Origin: Pseudomonas sp. KUIN-1
GTDB taxonomy: Bacteria > Pseudomonadota > Gammaproteobacteria > Pseudomonadales > Pseudomonadaceae
Reading direction: 5' to 3'
Assembly (NCBI RefSeq): GCF_009176725.1
Contig: NZ_AP020337.1
Location: 992,001 to 1,056,000, forward strand
DNA length: 64,000 nucleotides
Part shown: one piece after another, positions 10,337 through 19,843 of the stretch
Layout of the letters: each line of letters starts with the position of its first letter
Numbering within the stretch: position 1 is the stretch's first letter
Translations under genes and position numbers: made by a program
Notes under the pieces: model-generated
What the model saw: only the letters and a program-made list of their open reading frames with translations
What the model was told of the DNA's origin: nothing
Databases searched by the model: none

Positions 10337-10595
10337 CGTGTGGCCTCCTCATGGGCATGCTGCAAGTAAGTGAGTTTAGCAAGGGCGGGTCGATCCGTTT
10401 GACCTGCTGCGCATGCCCTTTGTTTCGCCTTCAAGGCGCTCTTCAGCAGGCTGGTATATTCCAGGGTTTTGCCGTTACAGCCCGCACGTGCCGGGACAAC
10501 ATACACCAACCCCATCTGCCACCATCAGACGAAATGCCTTAATCCCGTCTACGCTTGTGTCGATATATACGTACAACCTCACTATGGGTGCCGTC

Positions 10596-11909
10596 ATGTT
10601 CAACACTCGCTTGAAAAAGGAATTACAGGCACAAAAGGCCGAGTTATCCATGTACCGGCAGATGCAGAAAGGGATGGATGCGCAAATGGTCTGTCTGACT
10701 CTGGACGCCAGCTACCACATCGTCCACGCCAACGACAACCTTCTCAGTACGCTTGGCTACTCGCTCGAGCAAGTGCTGGGCAAGGATCTGGACCACTTGG
10801 TGCCCACTTACGTCAAACAGCTTGATTGCTACCGCAGTCTCAAAGTGGCGGTGCAGAAGGGCGAGTCGGTCATCGACAGGTACCGTTTTCTGCATGCCGA
10901 TGGCCGGCTGATATGGATTCGCGCCCTCTGGCAGCCGGTGCTGGATGAGCAGGGCAGACTGATGACGTTGCAATGCTACGGATCGGACATCACCCAGATC
11001 GTCGAGACCGCTGCCGAGAACTCTGCGTTTATTCAGGCATTGTTGCGCTCCACCGCCGTGATCGAGTTCAACCTGAGCGGCCAGGTACTGACTGCCAACG
11101 ATCAGTTCCTGCGTGGCATGGGTTACAGCCTGGCGCAGATCAAGGGTAAGCATCACAGCATGTTCTGTGATCCGGCAGAAACCTCTCAGGCGTCGTACCG
11201 GGAATTCTGGGCGATGCTTAACCGTGGCGAGTTCGTGGCCGGACGCTTCAAGCGTATCGATAGCAACGGGCGTGAGGTCTGGCTGGAAGCAACCTACAAC
11301 CCGGTCCACGATGCTCAGGGCAAACTCTACAAGGTGGTCAAGTTCGCCACGATGGTGACCGACCAGGTGGCGCGCGAAGAAGAGGTCAGTCAGGCCGCCA
11401 GCGTGGCGTTTGAAATCTCCCAGCAGACCGACGTCAGCGCCCAGCGCGGCGCGGATGTGGTGCAAAACACTGTCCAGACCATGCGCAAGATTTCCGAAGA
11501 AATGCAGACGGCCTCCTCGGGCATTGAAGCGTTGGGCAAACAGTCACTGCTGATCAATTCTATCGTGCAGACCATTGGTGGCATTGCCCAGCAGACCAAC
11601 CTGCTGGCGCTCAACGCCGCCATCGAGGCCGCGCGTGCCGGTGAGCAGGGCCGTGGCTTTGCCGTGGTGGCTGACGAAGTCCGCCAACTGGCAGGCCGCA
11701 CCAGCGCCGCAACCGAAGAAATCGTCAGCGTCGTGCAGCAAAACCAGACGCTGGCCGATGAGGCGGTACGCGGCATGGCCAACAGCCGCACTCAGGCGGA
11801 GCAGGGATTGGTGCTGGCCAACGAGGCCGGTGCAGTGATCGTCGAGATTCAGGAGGGGGCCAAGCAGGTGGTGGGCGCCGTGGGGCGGTTTGCCAATCAG
11901 TTGAAATGA
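10596..11909 (+). CDS. bdlA: Soluble PAS-PAS chemoreceptor, BdlA-like
   Basis: 437-residue receptor with two tandem PAS domains (about 20-130 and 140-255) followed by a methyl-accepting signalling domain with the tip EQ-less variant [22 protein letters not shown]. No membrane segment is visible, so it is cytoplasmic. This PAS-PAS-MCP architecture and length match P. aeruginosa BdlA, needed for biofilm dispersion in response to nutrients and oxygen via c-di-GMP turnover. Two repeats, [15 protein letters not shown] and [15 protein letters not shown], mark the end of each PAS. ATG 10596 is preferred (GGGTG upstream); ATG 10584 is the alternative, and the open frame reaches back to 10413. Confidence 0.82.
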   Translation: MFNTRLKKELQAQKAELSMYRQMQKGMDAQMVCLTLDASYHIVHANDNLLSTLGYSLEQVLGKDLDHLVPTYVKQLDCYRSLKVAVQKGESVIDRYRFLHADGRLIWIRALWQPVLDEQGRLMTLQCYGSDITQIVETAAENSAFIQALLRSTAVIEFNLSGQVLTANDQFLRGMGYSLAQIKGKHHSMFCDPAETSQASYREFWAMLNRGEFVAGRFKRIDSNGREVWLEATYNPVHDAQGKLYKVVKFATMVTDQVAREEEVSQAASVAFEISQQTDVSAQRGADVVQNTVQTMRKISEEMQTASSGIEALGKQSLLINSIVQTIGGIAQQTNLLALNAAIEAARAGEQGRGFAVVADEVRQLAGRTSAATEEIVSVVQQNQTLADEAVRGMANSRTQAEQGLVLANEAGAVIVEIQEGAKQVVGAVGRFANQLK

Positions 11910-11940
11910 TCCTGCTGTGCCTCCGCTGCATGGCGCAAAT

Positions 11941-11974
11941 GCCTAAGGCCCGTCAATGCGGGCTTTAGGCGTTT
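11941..11974 (+). terminator. Intrinsic terminator of the bdlA-like gene
   Basis: Twelve-base stem from GCCTAAGGCCCG to CGGGCTTTAGGC around a TCAATG loop, followed by GTTT. It sits 31 bases after the stop codon and also faces the end of the convergent phoD gene. Confidence 0.75.
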
Positions 11975-11997
11975 CAATGTTGACTCATGTTCAGGCG

Positions 11998-13569
11998 TCA
12001 CACCGCAACAGCCCCCGCCTTGCCAGCCTCCACCACAAAACGCTTCAGCGTCGACAAGCTCGCCGCAGGGTCCAGCACATCCGACACCACTTGAAAGCGG
12101 GTCTGCATGTGCTGTTCGTTCAGGTCGACTGCCACGTAGCCGCGTTGACGGCTGTCGAAGAACTTCACGTGTGGGTTGAGGCCGAGAATGCTGTTGAAGG
12201 CGTCGAACGGTGGCCCGCTGGAGGTTACCGAAGTGCCGACGAATTCGGTGGCGACGATGGCTGAATCCGGATTGCCGGCGTCGGCGTGCAGGTCGGTGGT
12301 CCAGAACGAATGGATATCGCCACCCCAGAACACCGGGTTGCGGGTCTGGTGGCGTTGCAGGGAGGCCAGCACGCGCTCGCGGGTGGTCATGTAGCCGTCC
12401 CAGCCGTCGGTCCAGTGGCCCTGCGCCTGGGTCTTGAGATCGCGCTGTTCCAGTGGCGCGACCAGCAAATCCTGGGCAATGACATTCCACTGTCCGGGAG
12501 ACTCGGCGAAGCTGCGGTCCAGCCAGGTTTCCTGTTCCCAACCGAGCATGGTGCGTTTCGGGTCACGCAGATCCGGGCAGTCGCTGGGCGCGACGTGACC
12601 TCGACGGCTGCCGTTGGCCTGGATGCAGGGTTGCTCGGAGCGGTACTGTCGACCGTCCAGCACGTGAAAACGTGCCAGACGCCCATAGTCGAGGTTGCGG
12701 TAGATACGCATTTCCTGTCCTTTGGGCAGGCTGCTGGCGCGCAACGGCATGTGTTCGTAAAACGCCTGGTAGGCGGCGGCCCTGCGGCGCAGAAAGCTGT
12801 CCACCGGCACGTCGGGGTCCTGGGACCACTGGGCGGCGTAGTCATTTTGCACTTCATGGTCGTCCCAGGTGGCGACGCTCGGCGCACAGGCATGCAGCGC
12901 TTGCAGGTCGGGGTCGGTCTTGTACTGCGCGTATCGGTTGCGATAGCCCGCCAGGTCCATGGGGTCAGGTGTCGCGTGGTGACGCGGGAACCGAGGGCTT
13001 TCCGAGGATACGTTCATCTCATAGATGTAGTCGCCAAGAAAGAACACCAGATCCGGGCGCTCCGCGGCCAGGTGTCGATAGGCGCTGAAGTATCCGGCTT
13101 CCCAGTGTGAACACGACACGAAGCCAAACCGCGCCGAGACCATCGCGCTTGCCAGCGGTGCAGTGCAGGCCTGACCGACAGCGCTTTGCGCCCCCAGGCT
13201 CTCGAACTGATACCAATAAGGACGCCCAGGCTGCAAGCCGCTTACTTCGACATGCACCGAATGGGCAAGGCGCGGGTGGGCGGTGGCCTGTCCTGTGCGG
13301 ACTACGTGAACCATGGCCGCATCGCTGGCGATCTTCCAGCGCACCTCAACGGGTTTGTTCAGCCCGCCATCGCCCGAGGGCGTCATCACCTTGGGCGCCA
13401 GGCGTGTCCATATCACGAAGCCGTCCGGCAACGGATCGCCAGACGCCACGCCGAGCGCGAACGGGTAATCGACCCCCGCGCTGCGCGCAAACGGGCTGAG
13501 GATCGACAGTAATGTGGCACCGGCGACTCCGGTAATGATGCGTCGACGGTCCGGGTTGAAATCGGTCAT
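11998..13569 (-). CDS. phoD: Alkaline phosphatase D, Tat-exported
   Basis: 523-residue phosphodiesterase/alkaline phosphatase that releases phosphate from phosphate esters outside the cytoplasm. The N-terminus carries a twin-arginine signal (DRRRIITGVAGATL followed by a hydrophobic stretch and ARSAG), so export is in folded, metal-loaded form. Domains: N-terminal fibronectin-like PhoD_N, then the catalytic domain with FFLGDYIYE, WDDHEVQNDY and WGGDIHSFW metal-binding motifs. Its ATG overlaps the stop of the upstream acetyltransferase gene by 4 bases, so the two are translated together. The likely promoter lies at the Pho-box-like repeats around 14228-14256. Confidence 0.9.
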   Translation of the reverse strand: MTDFNPDRRRIITGVAGATLLSILSPFARSAGVDYPFALGVASGDPLPDGFVIWTRLAPKVMTPSGDGGLNKPVEVRWKIASDAAMVHVVRTGQATAHPRLAHSVHVEVSGLQPGRPYWYQFESLGAQSAVGQACTAPLASAMVSARFGFVSCSHWEAGYFSAYRHLAAERPDLVFFLGDYIYEMNVSSESPRFPRHHATPDPMDLAGYRNRYAQYKTDPDLQALHACAPSVATWDDHEVQNDYAAQWSQDPDVPVDSFLRRRAAAYQAFYEHMPLRASSLPKGQEMRIYRNLDYGRLARFHVLDGRQYRSEQPCIQANGSRRGHVAPSDCPDLRDPKRTMLGWEQETWLDRSFAESPGQWNVIAQDLLVAPLEQRDLKTQAQGHWTDGWDGYMTTRERVLASLQRHQTRNPVFWGGDIHSFWTTDLHADAGNPDSAIVATEFVGTSVTSSGPPFDAFNSILGLNPHVKFFDSRQRGYVAVDLNEQHMQTRFQVVSDVLDPAASLSTLKRFVVEAGKAGAVAV

Positions 13570-14129
13570 GACGTGGCCTCCGATGATGCGTATTCGGAGC
13601 GCAACAGCCCGAACAGCAACATGTTCTTGAACACACCGTTTTTCAGAAATGCCTCTCTGGTACAGCCCTCATACGATAGCCCGCACTTCTCCAGGACCCT
13701 GGCGCTGGCCGGGTTGTCGCTGAAGCACTGGCCGGCGATGCGGTTGAGGTTCATGTCCGTGAAACCATGCCTCAGCAAGCCTTTAGCCGCTTCGCAGGCA
13801 TAACCCCGATTTTGGTATTGGATTCCTGTCCAGTAACCCAGATGGCCGCTGCGATGCGAGATCGAAAGGCGCAGCGAGACGATCCCGGTCAACTCTCCGC
13901 TTTCCCGGATGTGAACCCCAAGGCTCACCGTCTGACCGGCGGCGTACTGGTCATGGGTCTCGGCGATGAATGCCTGCGCATGCTCAAGGGTGTAGGGGCT
14001 GGGCAGTGCAGCGGTCATGGCCGCAATGCTCGGCTCGTCGGCCAGGCGTGACAAGGTGAGTGCCTGTTCCGGCTGCAACGCGGCGAGCAGCAGACGCGAG
14101 GTTCTGATAGTGGGCAGCGGGCGACTCAT
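13566..14129 (-). CDS. RimJ/RimL-type GNAT acetyltransferase
   Basis: 187-residue acetyltransferase of the RimJ/RimL type (N-terminal protein or small-molecule acetylation). Typical features: IRTSRLLLAAL opening strand, HLGYWTGIQYQNRGYACEAAKGLLRHGF acetyl-CoA site (shown in pieces: GYW, QNRGYACEA), and the NPASARVLEKCGL motif that precedes the C-terminal strand. Start ATG 14129 has GACGGA about 9 bases upstream; the frame is open to 14198 but without a ribosome site. It is the first gene of an operon with phoD (4-base overlap); why an acetyltransferase travels with an exported phosphatase is unclear. Confidence 0.85.
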   Translation of the reverse strand: MSRPLPTIRTSRLLLAALQPEQALTLSRLADEPSIAAMTAALPSPYTLEHAQAFIAETHDQYAAGQTVSLGVHIRESGELTGIVSLRLSISHRSGHLGYWTGIQYQNRGYACEAAKGLLRHGFTDMNLNRIAGQCFSDNPASARVLEKCGLSYEGCTREAFLKNGVFKNMLLFGLLRSEYASSEATS

Positions 14130-14227
14130 CCGTATTTTCCGTCGGGTTGAATGCTCAAACGCTGGCGCGTTTTTATGGCATTTCCATGACAGCCTCAAGA
14201 ATCATTTAAGTGCCATCAGATGTACAG

Positions 14228-14256
14228 GTAACAGCCATGTAACAGTCATGTATCGG
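14228..14256. promoter_or_regulatory. Pho-box-like direct repeats
   Basis: GTAACAG at 14228-14234 and again at 14239-14245, followed by GTATCGG at 14250-14256, gives 7-base units every 11 bases with 4-base spacers. Read on the minus strand the units are CTGTTAC, close to the E. coli PhoB half-site CTGTCAT with the same 11-base period. A lone ATGACAG (exact complement of CTGTCAT) is at 14186-14192. The element lies between the divergent acetyltransferase-phoD and exbD-tonB operons. Confidence 0.6.
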
Positions 14257-14330
14257 TCTTGTAAAACCAACCGATCGGTCATGTTCGGTTGCTAGATTCT
14301 CGGCCTCTAACAAGAAAGCGAGAGGCTGGC

Positions 14331-14738
14331 ATGAGAACGTGGGACGAACCTAAAAAGCGCAAGGCGCACATCGAACTGATCCCCATGATCGATGTGATGA
14401 TGTTCCTGCTGGTCTTTTTCGTATTGGTAAGCCTGAACGTGATTCCAGCGTTGGGGATGAAAACCCAGTTGCCGAGCGCCAGCAGTTCACAGCAGCTCAA
14501 GCCGCAGAACAAATCGATCCTGACGCTGGGGCTCAACGGCGAATTACAGCTCGACGGCAAGGCGACCACGGTCGACGCTCTGGTGCCTGCCTTGAAGGCG
14601 CTGGAAAAACCCGACAGCAAAACCACGATCATCGTTAACAGTGACAAGGGCGTGGAAGTCGCCCGGCTGGTCGAGATTATGGACACCCTGCGTCTGGGTG
14701 GCTTCACGTCAGTCTCCATCGCCACGCGCAAATCCTGA
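14331..14738 (+). CDS. exbD: ExbD/TolR-family biopolymer transport protein
   Basis: 135-residue inner-membrane protein with one helix and a periplasmic domain; it forms the proton-motive-force motor with ExbB and TonB. The essential membrane aspartate is in LIPMIDVMMFLLVFFVL, and the periplasmic end is the VARLVEIMDTLRLGGF fold typical of ExbD/TolR. The start is ATG 14331, with AGAGG nine bases upstream; an upstream open stretch to 14289 lacks a ribosome site. It is the first gene of exbD-tonB-receptor-exbB; the gap to tonB is 2 bases. Confidence 0.9.
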   Translation: MRTWDEPKKRKAHIELIPMIDVMMFLLVFFVLVSLNVIPALGMKTQLPSASSSQQLKPQNKSILTLGLNGELQLDGKATTVDALVPALKALEKPDSKTTIIVNSDKGVEVARLVEIMDTLRLGGFTSVSIATRKS

Positions 14739-14740
14739 CC

Positions 14741-15505
14741 ATGTATTTTCTGTTTCGTGTACGTCAGTGGCTCGGCGGCCTGCCTGCGCTGGTGGCGCTC
14801 ATCGCAATCGTGATCGGTGTGCAGACCCGTCCGCTGAAAATGGAGCCGGTCTACGACGAGTCGGCCGTGGAGCTGGCGCTGATCGAGCCCGAGCCGCCTG
14901 CGCCCGAGCCCGTCGTGCAGCTCGAGGCGCCTGCGGTACAGCCTGACGAGCCGCCACCTCCGCCACCTGTAGTCGAAAGCGAAGAAGCCGAACCGGCGCC
15001 ACCTCCACCGCCGCCCAAGCCCGTTCCCAAGCCAAAACCCAAGCCGGAGATCAAGCCAGAACCCCGGCCTAAGCCCTTGCCCAAACCGGCAGTGGCAAAA
15101 CCCGTCGAGCCGGTTCAGGCACCCATTAAGCCGATCGCCAGCGCCCCGGTTGCGCCGCCGTCACCGCCTGCGCCACCCGCACCACCGAAGGTCGACACCC
15201 AGGGTATGGAAGGTGGCTACCTCAAGGGGCTGCGCAGTGAACTGGACGGTTACAAACAATACCCGACTGGCCGTCAGGCCTCACTGGAGCGCCCGAGCGG
15301 CGAGGTTGTGGTGTGGTTATTGGTCGACCGCCAGGGGCGAGTGCTGGACTCCGGCATTCAGACCCAGGCCTCCAGCATGCTGCTCAACCGTGCAGCCGCC
15401 AACAGTCTGCGACGCATCAAGCAGGTCAAGCCGTTTCCCGAGCAAGCCTTTGGTGGACGCAGCGAACAGCGCTTCACCGCCACCTTCAACTACAGCGTGC
15501 AATAG
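14741..15505 (+). CDS. tonB: TonB energy-transducing protein
   Basis: 254-residue periplasm-spanning protein: an N-terminal membrane anchor (about 10-28), a long proline-rich spacer with PPPPPP blocks and a PKPVPKPKPKPEIKPEPRPK charged run (about 45-150), and a C-terminal receptor-contact domain (about 165-254) with YKQYPTGRQ, GEVVVWLLVDRQGRVLDSGI and RIKQVKPFP. The usual YPxxA motif reads YPTGR. It should deliver energy to the receptor encoded immediately downstream, making this a dedicated system in addition to any housekeeping TonB elsewhere. Confidence 0.9.
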   Translation: MYFLFRVRQWLGGLPALVALIAIVIGVQTRPLKMEPVYDESAVELALIEPEPPAPEPVVQLEAPAVQPDEPPPPPPVVESEEAEPAPPPPPPKPVPKPKPKPEIKPEPRPKPLPKPAVAKPVEPVQAPIKPIASAPVAPPSPPAPPAPPKVDTQGMEGGYLKGLRSELDGYKQYPTGRQASLERPSGEVVVWLLVDRQGRVLDSGIQTQASSMLLNRAAANSLRRIKQVKPFPEQAFGGRSEQRFTATFNYSVQ

Positions 15506-15525
15506 CACTGACAAGGAACAAAGTG

Positions 15526-17808
15526 ATGAAGTTTTCCAGAATTCACCTTGCGTTGGTCGCCGCGGGCATGAGTCACGGCATGGTTATGGCCGACTCGAGT
15601 GGCAGTGACGTCGGCACCATTGGTGTGCAAGGCAGGGCGACGGTTGGGGGTGGCTACATGGTGCAGGAGGAGAGCATCAAGGCGCGCTCCACTGTCACCA
15701 AAGAAGCGCTCGACAAGCAGACCGCAACAGGTAACGCGATCGACAAGCTCAAGTACACACCGGGCCTGAACATCTCCAGCGAAGACGCCACGGGTCTGTC
15801 CGGCTTTCGCTTTACCATGCGCGGTCTCAACTCCGATCAGGTCGGCATGTCGGTAGACGGCATGCCGATCAACGACTCCGGCAACTACGCGCTGTACTCC
15901 AACCTGCTGGGGGACCCGGAAAACATCGATCAGATTTTCGTGACTCAAGGCTCTGCCGAAAGTGACGGCCCGCACATCGGTTCCAGCGGCGGCAACATCG
16001 GTATCGTCACCATCCGGCCCACCAAGGAAACCGGCGCATTCGTCAAGCAGGTGGCGGGCAGCAACGGCACTTACAAGACCTTCGCGCGACTCAACACCGG
16101 AGAAATCAACGGGCTGAGCAACTGGCTGTCGATGTCTCACACCGAAGGTCAGAAATGGCGCGGCGATGGCGCGGTGCGTGCCGACAAGGTGGAGTGGAAC
16201 AGCTTCTTCGACATGGGCTCGGGCAATACCGCCAACCTGATCCTCAAGTACCACGAGCAGGACAACAACAGTTACAGCCAGCTCACCAAGAGTCAGTTCC
16301 AGCAGAACGGGCGCAAGTTTGACCCTTATCCTTCGACGCCTGCACTGGGCAGCAACGGCAAATTGTCCAGCTACTACGAGCTGGCGCAGAACCCGTTCCA
16401 GACGTTCACCGGCGTGCTCAATACCCAATTCAAGCTGGCCGACAATCTGTCTCTTTCAGTCATCCCGTATTATTTCTGGGGTAACGGCAGCGGCGTGAAC
16501 AGTTCTTCCTATGCGCTCAATCGCGGCTCGAATCAGAACGGTGTGTTCGACCTGAGCAACCTGCCGACGGCGGCGGCTTATAACGCAGACGGGTCATCGA
16601 CCACTGGCGTGTATTACCGGCCGTCGCGCACGCAGACCTGGCGTCCGGGCATCACCACCAAGTTGAACTGGGACGTCAACGACGAGCACAGCGTACAGGT
16701 CGGCTACTGGTATGAACGCGCGCGCCAGTCGCAGACTCAGCCGTTCATCCGCCTGAAGAGCAATGGCAAGCCTGAAAGCATCCAGCCGGATTCGGACTAC
16801 ATGGTCGATGCCAACGGCAACGAGATCCAGGGCCGTGACCGCTATACCGTGACGCCTGCACAAAAAGTCTGGGCTCAGGACACCTGGTATTTCGCCCCGG
16901 ACTGGACGCTGGTCGGCGGCCTGGCCTTCATGAACGTCGAACGTGAAGGCACCAACCACGGCAGCCTGACCGAGCGGCCGGAAAAGCGCGACCAGACCTA
17001 CAACAAGCTGTTGCCGAACCTCGGCCTCAAATACCAGCTGGATGAGCGCGACCAGTTGTTCTACAGCCTGTCACGCAACATGCGCGTGCCGCAGAACTAC
17101 GTTCTGTATGACCCGGGCACCGGCTCCATCGACAGCAAGCCGGAAACCAGCTGGAACCACGAACTGGGCTGGCGCTACACCGAACAGGACATGACGCTGG
17201 CGGCCACACTGTTTTACCTGCAGTTCAAGGACCGTCAGGTGTCATCAAAAGACGTCAATGGCGATTTTGCCGACATCAACGCCGGTGCAGTCGACAACAG
17301 CGGTCTGGAACTGGAATGGAGTGGCCTGCTGCCGCACCATTTCAATTACTACACCTCGTACACCTACACCCGCGCCAAACAGAAAGATGACCTGACCGTG
17401 TTCAATAACGGTACCGCCATCGAACTGCCGACCAGTGGCAAGCAATTTACCAACGTGCCGAAGAACATGCTGGCCGCCAACATCGGCTACGACGACGGAA
17501 GTTATTACGGGACCTTTGGCGCCAAGCTCACCAGCAAGCTGTATGGCGACCTGACCAACGACGAAAGCATTCCGGGGCGCACCATCTTCAATCTGGGCGC
17601 AGGTATCTACCTCCCGGTGGACAAGAAAATCGTCAAGGACGCCACCTTGCGTCTGAACGTCGACAACCTGTTCGACAAGGAATACCTGGACGGCGTGTAC
17701 ACCACCAAAACCAACGCGGGCACTTACAGCGGTTTCCGCGATGGCGACCCGGCCTACATCGTCGGGGTCGAGCGTACCGTCACCGTTTCTCTTGAAGCCA
17801 ATTTCTAA
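15526..17808 (+). CDS. TonB-dependent outer-membrane receptor
   Basis: 760-residue, 22-strand outer-membrane transporter with an N-terminal signal peptide (MKFSRIHLALVAAGMSHGMVMA). Plug domain about 55-190: AIDKLKYTPGLNIS, GFRFTMRGL, VDGMPINDSG, and IDQIFVTQGSAES; the barrel ends NVDNLFDKEYLDGVY ... YIVGVERTVTVSLEANF with the C-terminal aromatic needed for BAM recognition. ATG 15526 follows AAGGAAC by eight bases. No siderophore-synthesis or Fur-type context is seen; the flanking exbD, tonB, exbB and phospholipase D genes and the nearby Pho-box-like repeats suggest a phosphorus- or lipid-related substrate, which is inference. Confidence 0.88.
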   Translation: MKFSRIHLALVAAGMSHGMVMADSSGSDVGTIGVQGRATVGGGYMVQEESIKARSTVTKEALDKQTATGNAIDKLKYTPGLNISSEDATGLSGFRFTMRGLNSDQVGMSVDGMPINDSGNYALYSNLLGDPENIDQIFVTQGSAESDGPHIGSSGGNIGIVTIRPTKETGAFVKQVAGSNGTYKTFARLNTGEINGLSNWLSMSHTEGQKWRGDGAVRADKVEWNSFFDMGSGNTANLILKYHEQDNNSYSQLTKSQFQQNGRKFDPYPSTPALGSNGKLSSYYELAQNPFQTFTGVLNTQFKLADNLSLSVIPYYFWGNGSGVNSSSYALNRGSNQNGVFDLSNLPTAAAYNADGSSTTGVYYRPSRTQTWRPGITTKLNWDVNDEHSVQVGYWYERARQSQTQPFIRLKSNGKPESIQPDSDYMVDANGNEIQGRDRYTVTPAQKVWAQDTWYFAPDWTLVGGLAFMNVEREGTNHGSLTERPEKRDQTYNKLLPNLGLKYQLDERDQLFYSLSRNMRVPQNYVLYDPGTGSIDSKPETSWNHELGWRYTEQDMTLAATLFYLQFKDRQVSSKDVNGDFADINAGAVDNSGLELEWSGLLPHHFNYYTSYTYTRAKQKDDLTVFNNGTAIELPTSGKQFTNVPKNMLAANIGYDDGSYYGTFGAKLTSKLYGDLTNDESIPGRTIFNLGAGIYLPVDKKIVKDATLRLNVDNLFDKEYLDGVYTTKTNAGTYSGFRDGDPAYIVGVERTVTVSLEANF

Positions 17809-17832
17809 TTTCATTGACCAGAGGTCCGTGCC

Positions 17833-18483
17833 ATGGACATGAATCAGCTTCACGACATCACCTTCTATGTGATGTACGCCGCCATCGCGATAGCAATCTT
17901 TGTCGCGATTGAACGAGGCATCTACTTCGCTTACGTGCGTCGCCAGTCGCGGGCCCTGCAAACGGCACTCGGTGCTTCGGTACACAGTGAAAAGGACCTG
18001 CCGGAGACGCTGACGCGCCGGACCAGCCTGCCACTGGAAATGGTCCTGCCGGTGCTTGCGCAAAAAAATGCACAGGGCTCGCGCAGAGATCTGGATGATG
18101 TCATCGAAACCCAGTACCTGAGCACGCGCGCACCGCTGGCCCGTAGCCTCTGGCTGATCGAAACCATCACCACCGCTGCGCCACTGTTGGGCTTGTTAGG
18201 GACGATTCTGGGCATCATCGACACCTTCAAGGCCCTGGCCAGTGCCGGGGTCTCCGATCCCGGGCAGATTTCCGCCGGTATCGGTACAGCGCTGTTCGCG
18301 ACCGGGCTGGGTATTGCCATTGCCTTGTTCTGCGTGGTCTTTCACAACTACTTTCAGGACAGCCTGGAACGCATCAACGACCAACTCAAGATCCTGCTGA
18401 TCCGTGCTTCCAGCGGCGCACGTGTGCATGACGAGGCCGAGCATCCGGCTGTTTCGGCTCAACCGAAATACCGCACGGCCTGA
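17833..18483 (+). CDS. exbB: ExbB/TolQ-family proton channel
   Basis: 216-residue MotA/TolQ/ExbB-type protein with three membrane helices: DITFYVMYAAIAIAIFVAIE near the N-terminus, and the conserved pair APLLGLLGTILGIIDTF and IGTALFATGLGIAIALFCVVF, which line the proton path with ExbD. The PLLGLLGT and ALFATGLGI motifs are diagnostic. It completes the TonB motor, but is placed after the receptor rather than before exbD, an unusual gene order. Confidence 0.9.
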   Translation: MDMNQLHDITFYVMYAAIAIAIFVAIERGIYFAYVRRQSRALQTALGASVHSEKDLPETLTRRTSLPLEMVLPVLAQKNAQGSRRDLDDVIETQYLSTRAPLARSLWLIETITTAAPLLGLLGTILGIIDTFKALASAGVSDPGQISAGIGTALFATGLGIAIALFCVVFHNYFQDSLERINDQLKILLIRASSGARVHDEAEHPAVSAQPKYRTA

Positions 18484-18547
18484 TCCAAATAGCGGCGCGT
18501 GCCTCTGGCATTCGCCATCTTGTCTGTGTCTGGCGATGAGGCTCGCA

Positions 18548-19789
18548 ATGCCCTTTTACCCTTCATATCGTCGACTGTCCCTGAGCTACCGCGCCGTGAT
18601 CGCAGCGTTACTGCTGGGCAGTTCGTGCGCGCAAGCAGACTTCGCCATCCCGGGTTTCGAGCTGGTACATACCGTGCCGGTCGGGTCTGACTTGCAGACG
18701 CCTGACCTGCGAGCACCCGGCGAAGTCTGGCGCGAGCTGTTTGACGGGGCTCGCGAGCGTATCGACATCGAACAGTTCTATGTCGCAGACCACGCAGGCT
18801 CGGTCATGGACAAGGTGCTTGAAAGCCTGACGGCAGCCGGGCAGCGCGGAGTGAAAATCCGGTTTCTGCTGGAAGAAAAAGGCCTGAAACTTTCCGACCC
18901 GCAGACCCTTGAGCGACTGCGCGCGATCCCCAACCTCACCTTGCGCGTACTGCCCTACGCAAAGCTCACGGGCAGCGGCATCATTCACGCCAAATTCTTG
19001 GTCGTGGATGGCCGACAGGCGTTCATCGGCAGTCAGAACTTCGATTGGCGCTCACTGGAGCACATCCACGAAACCGGCCTGCGCATTGACGAGCCGACCG
19101 TCGTGGGCCAGACGCAGGCCATATTCGATCAGGACTGGCTTGCCCAGGCTGCCATTACCGAGGGCAAACCGGTTCCGGTGCCGCGCCCGGTCGATAGCAC
19201 ATCGCCCAACGGCAACTACCTGATCGCCAGTCCGCAGCGCTATAACCCGCCAGGGGTCGTCGACTCCCAGGCCGAACTGCCCCGTTTGCTGGCGCAAGCC
19301 AAAAGCGAGGTTCGTGTCCAGTTGCTGGACTACGCGCCCCTGTCCTACGGGGCCGACAAAACCCGGCCTTACTATGCGGTCATCGATAATGCCCTGCGCA
19401 GCGCAGCCGCCCGCGGCGTGTCGATCAAACTCATGGTGTCCGACTGGAACACCGGCATGCCCGAAGTCGCCTACCTCAAGAGTCTGGCCCTGGTGCCCAA
19501 CGTGCAGGTGCGCATCGTCACATTGCCGATGGCGGCTCAGGGTTTTATCCCCTATGCACGCGTGATCCACAGCAAGACCATGGATATTGATGATCAGGTG
19601 GCCTGGGTAGGCACCAGCAACTGGCTGGGCGGCTACCTCGACAACTCGCGCAATCTGGAAGTGGTGATGCACGACGGCTCGATGGCCAAACGCATCGGCC
19701 AACTGCACGAGCAGCTTTGGGATGGACCGTACGCCAAGCCCATCGACATCAATCGCGACTACCCGGAGCCGCATCCGGGTAAGCCTTGA
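18548..19789 (+). CDS. Exported phospholipase D-like enzyme
   Basis: 413-residue two-domain phospholipase D superfamily protein with an N-terminal signal peptide (hydrophobic AVIAALLLGSSCAQA, cleavage near residue 30). Both catalytic HKD motifs are intact: IHAKFLVVDGRQAFIGSQNFD in the first half and IHSKTMDIDDQVAWVGTSNW in the second (the latter has MDID where xxxxD is expected). The layout resembles the PLD3/poxvirus K4 branch, which includes phosphodiesterases acting on lipids or nucleic acids. It follows exbB by 64 bases with the same orientation and probably feeds or uses the TonB system; the periplasm is its expected site. ATG 18548 is chosen for the GAGG ribosome site. Confidence 0.82.
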   Translation: MPFYPSYRRLSLSYRAVIAALLLGSSCAQADFAIPGFELVHTVPVGSDLQTPDLRAPGEVWRELFDGARERIDIEQFYVADHAGSVMDKVLESLTAAGQRGVKIRFLLEEKGLKLSDPQTLERLRAIPNLTLRVLPYAKLTGSGIIHAKFLVVDGRQAFIGSQNFDWRSLEHIHETGLRIDEPTVVGQTQAIFDQDWLAQAAITEGKPVPVPRPVDSTSPNGNYLIASPQRYNPPGVVDSQAELPRLLAQAKSEVRVQLLDYAPLSYGADKTRPYYAVIDNALRSAAARGVSIKLMVSDWNTGMPEVAYLKSLALVPNVQVRIVTLPMAAQGFIPYARVIHSKTMDIDDQVAWVGTSNWLGGYLDNSRNLEVVMHDGSMAKRIGQLHEQLWDGPYAKPIDINRDYPEPHPGKP

Positions 19790-19843
19790 CAGTAAGCAGA
19801 TGGGTAGCCGAAAGGGCAGGGCAGTGTTAGTGAGGGGGTTGAA

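Noticed and set aside
15490..16428. Long minus-strand frames opposite the TonB receptor.
   Set aside because: The receptor frame is fully supported; the opposite frames are a by-product of its codon bias.
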